Of a stretch of 64,000 bases of DNA, positions 54,844 to 64,000 are shown in pieces (the first letter of the stretch is position 1; every line of letters begins with the position of its first letter). Source of the stretch: Nyssa sinensis (Eukaryota; Streptophyta; Magnoliopsida; Cornales; Nyssaceae); contig CM018031.1 in NCBI GenBank assembly GCA_008638375.1, positions 59,689,188 to 59,753,187 of the forward strand, read 5' to 3'. Under the pieces are notes generated by a model, which saw only the letters and a program-made list of their open reading frames with translations, ran no database searches and was not told where the DNA came from. Both the position numbers and the translations under genes were made by a program.

Positions 54844-57448
54844 AGAGAGAGAAAGTGAAGATTGTGAAGTGAAGAAAGGAGAAAGGGAGAGGGGGCTGTG
54901 CAAGAAGGGTCGTGCACATTGGAGGAGTCCAAGGAGCTTGAACTAGAGGTGAAGCAGAAGAGAGAAGGAGAGGGAAACAAAGGTAAACAATGAAACCCAT
55001 TTTCTTTCTCTCTCTAGAAAATCTCCCTTATGTATATTCGATTTTGTGATGTATTAATTAGATTCAATTCTTAAGCCTTGTAGCATGTAGAAAATGGAAA
55101 AGAATACAAAAGAAATCAACCGAAATAGTTGAGAGATGAGAGAGGGAAGTGGGTCACAAGCCACGGCCATGGGGGATTGGTTTGATATTTCATGTGTTAA
55201 ATTGGATGTGGATGATAGGAAAGTAACCCCCTAAAGTGTAGAAATCATTTGGAGTTGGAATCAACCAAAACCAGCGAGGGAAAATGGAGAAAAATGAGTT
55301 GGCCGGAGAGTTGACCGAGGGTTTGACCCTCTATTTCGAAGAGATGGGGTAGGTTTTGAGGGAAATGGAGGTTGGGGATGAGATCTACGTGAAAGGGGGG
55401 AGAGAATCACATTTTTAGAATTTGAAAAACTCGCTGGAAATCGGTCGCCGGCGCCGGAGAAGGCACCGGAACCCTAATGGCCCATCGTCGAAAAATCGGG
55501 GACGAAGGGGGGGCTGATCCGGGCTTGGGTCGGGTCGGTTCGGGTCGGGTTGGGCTTGGGCCGGTCCGCCCCTGCCACGTGTCACTCCCCTGTTTTAAAT
55601 TAAAAACCCAATGGGTCTGTTTGGCTACGAGGATAAGAAATTGGAAATTTGAATTTAATGGGAATAGGAATATTTTATCCCTGTTTTGGATTAGCCACTG
55701 TTTGGCTATCCAAATTGAGAATAAGGGTTTTCCGAAATTACAAAATTGCCCCTAGACTTTTAAAAATTACAAACTTGACCCTGAACTTTCGAAAATTACA
55801 TTTTAACCCCTGAACTTTGGAGAAATTACAGTTAGGCCCACCAGAATAAAATATTAATTAAATTAATTAATTAATAAATTAATAAATTAAATTAATTAAT
55901 TAAATATTCAAAAATATCCCGGAGTCCAAATGGGATAAGTCATTAGTGTATTTTGACTATCTCGGCCATTCTGAGACCAATGGTGAGGTCCGTTTTATGA
56001 GACGGGGTCCCGAAAAATAAAAGACGCGTAGTAACCTTTAAAATTACCAAAATGCCCCTAGATTGGAACACAGTCAAACGAACTCCGAATTTGGTAAACG
56101 AATAGTGAAACTTTATTATCTCGAGCATTCCGGACTCGACCGTGGAGTCCGATTTGTGAAAAGAGGTCTCGAAATGTAAGGACCCGTGTAAAGTGCAAAA
56201 TGACTGTTTTGCCCTTTTTAACCCAGGTGTCCGAATTGAATTCTACGAAAGCCTAAACTTAGTTTCTTCGACGTCTCGAACTCAATAGTGGAGTCTAAAT
56301 TAGCAAAATAGAAACTTATGAATTAAAGACATAAAATTTGATGAATAGAATAAATCCAAATGACAATAAACTGAATTACCTGTTATGCTTATAAGAACGC
56401 GAAAGGGCAAGGAGAAGGTGCTCTGACCTTCAGTATTTTCACAGTGATTCTACCATACCTCGAGTGCACTTCTTGAGTTGAGACCGATTTACAGGTACGA
56501 TATATTGTGCTAAGTAAGAAATAGAATTAAGATTAGGAATACTTGATTTGCTGCCTTGATTGTTCACTTGTTGCTTGAATGTTTACATGCTTATTTGTTC
56601 CATGCTATCTTGCTGATGTTGGGTGATGGTGTGGAAGATGATTATGTGTATATTGAATGTGTTAGTGTAGTGAATCACATGCTTGGAGAACTGTTGACAT
56701 TATGAGATATGTACTTGAAAGCATATTTTATGTATGAATGAGATGCATCATTGAGATTGCATTATGACATGATGAGATTAGAGCATTTTGGCATAGTGTG
56801 ATTCCTTGGACATGGCGTGGGTAAGTACTTGGTGCTTTGCATTATGAGGGTGCAGATCCTGTGGTGAAAAACCCAAAATCGGCCATTAGGTACTTGCGAG
56901 CCTGACGGATTCCGGACCGTGAAGCGAGACATAAGTGGCGGTACTCATGCCAGCAGAGAATGACCGTATCATGAGACATGGGTGGCATAGAGTTGCATGG
57001 GGGCGTCACGCATACTACTCACATACTGTATACTGTTTATATACTGCCATCATGATATCGAATGCCATATAGAAATAACTGTATACTTGCACATGCTACG
57101 ACCTTAGTTTTGTTTCTTGCATTAGCATTATATTGTACCAGCATGTTGAGCTGACCCCTTTAGTGGGGCAAACATTTTAGATGATGTCCCAGCTGTACGA
57201 GACATAGAGACGGTCTGATTGAGGATTATGTTGGGCCCAAGGGGCGCTTTTGATATTGTGTAAGGGCATAAGCCCGAGACTGTATTTTATTTTGTATGTT
57301 GTGAACCAATGGACCAGACCCAATGTATGTATTAGAACAGTGTACGGAATGTATGAGAATGTCATTATTATCTTTCATTTCTTTATTATTTTATTTCTTT
57401 TTGTCTCGTTACTCACGCCTCGGGTTCGCTGGAATTTGAGGCGTGACA
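54389..57448. mobile_element. Solo LTR, 3.06 kb, in the last intron of GLR copy 2
   Basis: Starts TGTTATGACATGAAATA and ends TTTGAGGCGTGACA, flanked by TTATG at 54384-54388 and 57449-57453. Copy 1 shows the empty site (ACATTATGTATAG near 46766-46778), proving the borders. No gag or pol. Contains (ATT)n at 54441-54497, (GA)n at 54806-54838 and three copies of a motif near CAATGGTGAGGTCC (55978, 56127, 56283). The 54537-55000 frames are low-complexity. Confidence 0.92.
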
Positions 57449-57700
57449 TTATGTATAGCATTACTTTATATATATACATACACCCACACACACACATACA
57501 GTGGATATAACTTATGTTTTTTTTTTGGTAATTGTGATTGTAACTTATGTTATCACTAACTATGTAGCCATGTAAGCAGATATTTAGACACCTTAATGCA
57601 TCATTCATATGTATGTAACATGTATATACATATTTTTCTTGGTACGTACAGACATGTATATACTTTAGTGATCAGCTTCTCATGTATCTAACTTTTACAG

Positions 57701-58066
57701 GTTTTTCAAAAAGGTTCGCCGTTGTTACCTGAAATATCATGGGCAATTGCAAAACTCAGAGAAGAAGGAAAACTTATGATGATGGAGAATGAATGGTTTA
57801 AGAGTCGGTCATCTTTCATGTCCCAGGACTCTGTGACAAGCCCCAACATTCCCAACTCTCTGGACTTTGATAGTTTTCGTGGTTTATTTCTTATTAGTGG
57901 GATCTCATCAGCTTTAGCCCTTCTGATATTCTTGATTTGCTTACTTCATAAAAAATGGCATGCACATAACTTGGGAAACCTATATCGGGGAACATTACTA
58001 TTCATCATGGAGTACCTCTCACCGAAAAACTCTAATATGATTCAAGAAACCATTGAAAGATTCTAA
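57701..58066 (+). pseudogene. GLR copy 2 last exon (M4, C-terminus)
   Basis: VFQKGSPLLPEISWAIAKLR, MMMENEWFKSRSSF, M4 GLFLISGISSALALLIFLIC. Followed by a tandem duplication of about 31 bp containing TCTAATATGATTCAAGAAA, which adds Phe before the stop at 58064. Confidence 0.92.
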
Positions 58067-59562
58067 TATGATTCAAGAAATCATTGAAAGATGATCAATT
58101 GGAGTGCTTTAGTTATTGCTTCTTTGATTTTTATTTATTTTTCTATGATTTTGGTCTTTGCTAGTTACCAAGTTAATCAATCTGTTTTTCGTGTGTTGAA
58201 AATGAGAAAAATTACATTTCTATACAGATGTTGTTACATAGAAAGAAATTATCCAATGAGATTATAACACTTAGAACCGGTTATTGATATTTAAGTCACT
58301 AATTAAATATTAGGAACTTTAAAAAACAATATAACAGTTAAGAAAAACTAGATCAAGAAAATAAAAATTACAAAATAATAAGACCTTGATTTATAAAATC
58401 GACACGTGAAGAAAATAAATAAATAATACAAGTACATGAGAAGAAAAATAAAATTAATACAAAAAAAAAAAATTAAGTGCAAAAGCCTAACTAAAGCAAA
58501 TAAAAAAGAAAAGAAGAAAAGTAGGTCTCAAAAAGGTATTGGCTCAAAGAATTGAACCCAAGACCTAGTCTCTCATCTCCCAAATGACTCATGTCAAGTC
58601 AAAGCCCACTAGGCTATCAGCACAGGTGTTAGCATGGTAAAAAAATAAGCATATAACATAAAAATTATGTAGAAAAAGTGTAAAGCAATGATGTGTCAAC
58701 ACCCCATTGCACCACCCTCACACCCAATAGGATTTCATGCAACACCTAATCAAATATATATATATATATGTATATATATGCTGCATGTGACATTGCATAG
58801 GGGGGAGAGAAGTTAGGATTGACTCAATGCATGTGTGTGTGTGCGATGAGAGAGAGAGTGTGTGAGAAGAAGAAGAAGAAGAAGAGGAGGATGAAGAAAT
58901 GGTGAAGAAGAAATGAGCTTGCATGCAAGCACTGATCAAGCAAAAGAAGTCTAGAAGGGTCCGAACTAAGCAAGGAAGGAGGGAAGGAGATCCACTACCC
59001 AAAGGTAAAAATACCTAAACTATATGTTTCTCTCTCTAAAAAAAGATTGTTGTAACTTATTGTTGAATGAAAAATAAATGCATGCATGGCTTAGAGGTTG
59101 ATATATCATGTTAGGGAATATAAGAGAACTGACCTAGGAGGCTCAGAACACCCAAAACAGCCACCCAGACCCTCATATGCCATTATTAGAGTACCTTGAA
59201 GGTGGGTCTGAATAGACCAAAAGGAAACCAATTTTTACTACTCAGGGCCTGATTCAGAAACTACAAGGGTCACAAAAACCCCGTTCCGCAACCAAAAAGC
59301 CTTAAAGAAGACCCCCAAACCTCAACTTACAGGTTGCAATTTTAAAACCAACCTTCACAAACCCACACCAAAACCCAATTCTTAGAAAGGGGACTAAATC
59401 CCCATGTTGATAGGACCACAATGAGCCCAACCTCATCGATTTTGGTAAAAAACAAGCTCAAACCAAGCTTGTTACAATCACGAGTATCAAAACCTAACTA
59501 AATTGTATAGCCCATTTCGAACCCCGAGACCAACGGCAAAATCTTCCTTGGAGTCTTAGGGA

Positions 59563-60014
59563 GCCATAAGAACAAACCGCAGGTCGAAAGGCTACCGTCA
59601 TGAAATAGAGATTTAAGATCTCTGAAATTAAGGCAACAGTGACGAGGTGATTGGGGAAGAAGATGAACAGTGTTGGGTCGAGTTTCGGGTTTGGATTGGA
59701 ACCCACCTAGTCATAGAAATGGGTAAGTAGGACGATGTCGTTTAGGGGCTTTAGTTTTAAATTTTAAAACGAATTTGGGTCTGTTTGGCCATAAGAACAA
59801 ACCGCAGGTCGAAAGGCTAGCTACCATCACGAAATAGAGATTTAAGATCTCTGAAATTAGGGCAACAATGACGGGGTGATTGGGGAAGAAGATGAACAGT
59901 GTTGGGTCGGGTTTCGAGTTTGGGTTGGAACCCACCCAGCCATAGAAATGGGTAAGTAGGACGACGTTATTTAAGGGCTTTAGTTTTAAATTTTAAAATG
60001 AATTTGGGTCTGTT
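59563..60014. repeat. 226-bp tandem duplication within LTR copy C
   Basis: CCATAAGAACAAACCGCAGG occurs at 59563 and 59789; the two halves run in parallel through the AGATTTAAGATCTCTGAAAT palindrome and GGGTAAGTAGGACGA. Not present in copies A and B, so it is younger than the unit duplication. Confidence 0.88.
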
Positions 60015-60730
60015 TAGCTATGCGGTTAGAGGCCTGATTTGATAACCACAGTTGGAACATGACAACCTATCGCTGTTCTATGCCCTTGTTCGTTGCTTGA
60101 CCAATTTAAAATCAAAAAAATAAAGGGAAGTCGCAGCTCCTAGACTCGAAACAGAAATCTTATACACTGAAGAACCTAAATGCCAAGCGTTTGCCACCAT
60201 GGCACTTGTGATATAAAATGAATAATATAGATATATATTATTAAATTAAATAATTTAAATAATTTAATTATGGTAAAATGTTCCGTTACCCAAATAAATA
60301 AAAAGGTAGTGTATTTTAATTTTTTTTGACATTCTGGACCCAATGACGAGGTCCGTTTTATAAGATGAAATCACAAAAATTAAGACATGTAAAATATAAA
60401 ATTATCATTTTACCCTTAATGATGCCCGGAGCCAAATAGAAGTTCAAGAGGGTCTATATTGACTTTTTTCGATGTTCCGGACCCAACGGTGAAGTCCATA
60501 TTATCAAATTAAGTATTGAAAAATAAGACATGTGAAAATACAAATTTATTAAACTACCCCTAAGAGTCTGACTTGATTACGAATAGTCCGTTTTAAGAAA
60601 ATAAGGCCTATCCTAGGAAATTAGGATTCACTCGGTCTAAGAATAAACTAAGAACACCAAATAGGTGGTGATTTAAGTTCAATGTGAAATTAATTAGATT
60701 CTTTATAAATTATTCTTAGGAACTACAAGG

Positions 60731-61357
60731 TAGGGGTGTCAATCGTGTCGTGTCGTGTCGTGTCGTGTTCGTATCATGTTAAGGTAAGAGTATTATATTA
60801 TATGGGTCGACCCGAACACGATACGATTAATTAATCGTGTCAACTTGCTCCATCCTAACACGACCTGTATAATATACGGGTGACACGACACGATCCATAT
60901 AACCCCTTTATTAAACAGGTCATGTTAAAACACGAATAACACGACACGGATAACACGACCCATTTAAATTGTATAATATGTTTTTATAATAAAATTACTA
61001 AATAAAATCCAATTCATTCATTTTTAACACATTATAGTAATAATAATAAATTCACCACACAATCATATATCATAGCATCATCCAAGATGTTAAATTAATT
61101 TAGAAAACTAACCTTACTTATATAGGAAATAAATGGGTCAGACGGGTTAGGCGAGTTTGTATTAAATGGATTTGACACGAATAATTAAATGGATTATTTC
61201 GTGTTAAACGGGTCAACTCGATTACAACCCGATAATAGTCGTGTTAAACGAGTTGACCCGTTTATAACCTGAACCCATATAAGCTCAACCCAAACCCACT
61301 AACTACATGTCGGGCTCGAGTCGTGTTATCGTGTAGTGTCAAAAATTGACACCCCTA
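60731..61357. mobile_element. Non-autonomous hAT-type element, 627 bp
   Basis: Inverted ends TAGGGGTGTCAAT and ATTGACACCCCTA, 8-bp target duplication CTACAAGG at 60723-60730 and 61358-61365; copies A and B show the empty site. An 8-bp duplication and this terminal sequence are characteristic of plant hAT elements. The interior has GTGTC repeats (CGTGTCGTGTCGTGTCGTGT) and repeated ACACGA / TCGTGT words; no coding sequence. Confidence 0.93.
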
Positions 61358-62910
61358 CTACAAGGGAAAAGGATAGGCACACTAGTAGCGCTAATCCCGA
61401 GAATCAATGTGAGTATTTCTAGACTTTGAAATGAAGGTTTTAACTCTATAATCTCTTAAGCGTTTTAAGTTCAAATTCCTGTATTTACATGACTCGTGTT
61501 TCAAATGTGCTATTTGTTTTTATTTTTAAATACTATCTTGAAATGCAAGTGAGCTTGTTTAAATGCTGACTATTTATAAGTTCGTACCGCAGCATGTTTA
61601 TTTTAAATTCAAATTTGTATTAAATGCCTCTCTAAAAGTAAATATTTTTCATTCTAGTTATGTTTTAAATATTCTTAAATGATGTGATTAAGTATTCTGA
61701 AAGTTATGTCTTAATGTTCCTGAATTTTATGTTCTAAGTATTCTGAAAACTCTGTTAAAGTACTTCTGAAAGTTCTGTTTAAATGTTCTTGAAAAGTATC
61801 TATTTAAAAAGAAATGTTTTAAATGCTTCCTATTTGCGAACTGGTAATGCAAGATAATGATGCATAAACACTACAAGCTATTGAGACCCTATGGGACTCA
61901 AAATCCTATAAGTGCCCCGTAAAAGGTTTATCCCCTAAACATGAGATATATCTACTGATCTGTTAATTAAGCTAGGAGTCTAGTTCGAAATGGATTCTAC
62001 TAAAATAAAAGTGAAAAGATGTTACATTCAAAAATGACAAAATATTTATCCCCCATTTTTCTAAGCGTGATTTATATGTTCTGATTTCATGATCAAAGGA
62101 TTTATGTTTTAAATAATGTAAAAAAAAAAACTAAATCCTTGTATTTGAATACTGATATAACTGTTTATTCGAATGCCTTGAATGCATCGTGTTTCATGTT
62201 TTGAAGAAATAATTGTTTTACTCGAATCCCTTGAATGTATCGTGTTTCATGTTTTGAAGATTCATGTATCCTGTATTTGATGAAATAAGTGCCTAATTTA
62301 AATGCCTTGAATGTTTCATGCTATCTATTTTAAGATTCTTGTATTTTGTATCTGGAATGTACGAGTAATTGGCAGTGACTATTTTATGAACTCTCTTACA
62401 CTTAACCCACTACCAGTTGAAAACTCATGATAAAGTACTGGAATTACTCACGAGCTTTTCATAAAGCTCACATGGATTTGTTACTCACGACTCTTTCAAG
62501 TAACGAAGATGATTGAGAGTCTTGCCCGTACTAAGGAAGGGTGTCGAGAGTTCCCTATTAAATTAGCATTTTGAGAATGACAGGACCAATAGTTGGTCAA
62601 TCTTTTGTAGCATTCTATTTTTGACAAATTATATATTTAAGTCCCTAAGGACAATGGTCATGTAATATGTTTAGCTTTTAAAAATTTAGAAAGCTTAGTT
62701 TGTCTGTTTATTGTACCGTTTTGGGAGTGGTAGTTCCGAGCAGATGTGCGGAAAGAAAAAAAAAAGTTTTCACGCTTCCACAAAATATATTCAAGGCCGC
62801 ACTACCGTTCGACACCGCTGCTTCTGGTTTACCCGTCGACTCTTAGGCTGAAGGGCGGCAGTCGTATCTTCGTAATGCACATAGGATGGGTCGCGGGTCA
62901 TGGCAGAGAT

Positions 62911-64000
62911 CGTTACACCACGTCATCATATGACGGCCTACCACAAAGTTTCATTTTTTTTTTTTTTAAATTGGAGAGAAGTTTACCTTCATAAATTATG
63001 AAAAAAACTGAATCTTTGTAAAAGACCGTCATACAATAATGTAGTGTGACAATATAAATAATTACCTGTAACAGAAGGCCTTAATTTATGTATAAAATGA
63101 CATGTTTTACCTAAGAAGTTATTTTTGAAGTACAATTGCCACATGTCTCCCATAAGCATGACTGCAATATGGGATCAATGCTACAGAATTCATTTCTAGT
63201 AGATATTACTTGTAAGATGTTTAATGTCATAGTTCAAATTCTCCATGACATTGGATCATTGGCTAAATTCTTGGAATTTAGACCCCAAAAAGGGGATAAG
63301 AATAACCCATCTTTCATGGCATGACTCAGCATGTTTCTTTTCATCATCTCCACGTTTTTATAACATTGTGTTACATCCCATCCAAATTTTTAAAATTTTT
63401 GACTAATCTATCATTGTGGTTGTATGCTTACCTGTTTTTTAGTGAGTGATAATACATATTGTAGTTGGTATAATTTTAGTGATATTTAAATTATTTTTAA
63501 GATAAATTATACTAATATTTTTTTTAAAATTTATCTATTAACGAAGTTAATGAAAACTGAAATTATTTTATTCTTCTTATATTTTAAACTATTTTTTAAT
63601 TATTAAAATCAAATAATTTAAAATAATAAAAAATTCATCTTTTCTTTGTCCTGTCTCTGGAATATAAGTAGAGTCGAGTGCAAAAAAAAAAGCGTCTTTT
63701 CTCTATCTTGTCTCTAACCGATCTCAAAAGAAAAATTCTAACTCGTGCCAATTATATTAAATGATCACTCATATAATTGCAGATTGACATATACATCATT
63801 CAAACTATTTGTCTAATGTCTAAAATGATACAAATAAGATGATATTTTTTATTATTTGAAAGTGTGATCGAGCAATAAAAATATTGATAATAAAATTTAA
63901 ATATCTTAACTTTAAATTTCTTCTACGTGGATCGTTAATTTAAGCTCGTAAATTGACCTTGAATTTACTCTCGTAAATTGACCTTGGATGGGCTAGTTTA
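62911..64000. repeat. GLR repeat unit C spacer
   Basis: Collinear with 10026-11110 of unit A to the end of the window, so a further GLR-type unit boundary probably lies just beyond it. Contains the small ORF at 63169; otherwise AT-rich. Confidence 0.75.
63169..63324 (+). CDS. Small conserved ORF of unknown function, unit C
   Basis: 52 codons, MGSMLQNSFLVDITCKMF, IVQILHDIGSLAKFLEF, KGDKNNPSFMA; intact. A 1-bp deletion just upstream compared with units A and B changes the frame before the ATG, but the ORF itself is untouched. Confidence 0.35.
   Translation: MGSMLQNSFLVDITCKMFNVIVQILHDIGSLAKFLEFRPQKGDKNNPSFMA

Larger units (their letters stand above)
52655..58066 (+). pseudogene. GLR copy 2: glutamate receptor-like channel lacking the ATD, pseudogene
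   Basis: Nearly identical to copy 1 from the middle of its exon 2 on, including introns. Homology starts abruptly at about 52655, where promoter-like unit sequence is joined to SITLKLNLMDL-equivalent sequence; the signal peptide, exon 1 and nearly all of the ATD are missing. Exons: 52655-53213, 53344-53650, 53922-54304 and 57701-58066. A 14-bp deletion near 53059 (after VNVDI) shifts the frame and ends it with NNCDWFLYRCIQDCH. A 31-bp duplication at the 3' end moves the stop slightly (ETIERF). The last intron is enlarged by a 3.06 kb solo LTR. It cannot encode a channel. Confidence 0.9.
58263..62905. repeat. Giant solo LTR, copy C (4.6 kb including a hAT insertion)
   Basis: Left end TATAACACTTAGAACC (TG changed to TA) and right end GGGTCATGGCA (from CGTGACA), flanked by perfect GAGAT at 58258-58262 and 62906-62910. 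Collinear with copies A and B apart from the hAT element and a 226-bp tandem duplication at 59563-60014. Changes at the ends are transitions. Confidence 0.88.

Noticed and set aside
54537..55000. Frames of 140-147 codons rich in Ser, Leu, His and Thr
   Set aside because: Encoded by (GA)n and (GT)n stretches in an LTR; low complexity.

Overview
This window is nuclear plant DNA, most likely from a dicot. It contains glutamate receptor-like (GLR) ion-channel exons with plant-type GT..AG introns, a nuclear psaL (photosystem I) remnant, En/Spm-type CACTA transposons, a Ty3/gypsy element of Tat type and very large solo LTRs. The AT-rich spacer and many (TA)n runs also fit. I see no intact protein-coding gene. 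The window is a decayed GLR tandem cluster heavily invaded by transposable elements.

Layout. 1-11460: the 3' end of a first GLR repeat unit (unit A), made of the right part of a giant solo LTR (ending at 10020) and unit spacer with a small conserved ORF. The LTR is broken by a complete CACTA element (1985-8625, TSD GTT) and by a CACTA end fragment (8654-8974). 12218-23873: a full-length 11.7 kb minus-strand gypsy element with both LTRs, TSD ATATT, PBS, PPT, one uninterrupted gag-pol frame spoiled by about 13 nonsense codons, a 66-bp minisatellite, and two antisense (+) coding regions with their own TATA boxes. 24141-24594: a truncated, internally deleted psaL remnant. 25321-25895: a solo LTR of the same gypsy family. 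28599-31370: a 2.8 kb solo LTR. 32213-36618: a second CACTA element (TSD GAA) that keeps the N-terminal part of a TNP2-like transposase. 37267-41532: a duplicated block (A and A') with a second, truncated gypsy element between the copies.

41681-47384: GLR copy 1, five recognisable exons, two in-frame stop codons, no ATG or signal peptide. 47551-51410: the same giant solo LTR (copy B), then unit spacer. 52655-58066: GLR copy 2, lacking the whole amino-terminal domain, carrying a 14-bp frameshift deletion, and with a different 3.06 kb solo LTR in its last intron. 58263-62905: the giant solo LTR again (copy C), with a 627-bp hAT-type insertion, then unit spacer to the window end.

History readable from the sequence: the giant LTR inserted downstream of an ancestral GLR gene; the gene and LTR were duplicated as a unit; then CACTA, hAT and further LTR elements landed in individual copies. 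The paralogous copies serve as empty sites and confirm the insertion boundaries. The most unusual items are: the 161-bp tandem array that seems to lie in an intron of a CACTA gene; the antisense gene cassette inside the Tat-type element; a gag-pol frame that decayed almost only by point nonsense mutations; the A/A' junction, which looks like recombination between an empty and an occupied insertion allele; and a 52-codon ORF kept open in all three GLR unit copies.
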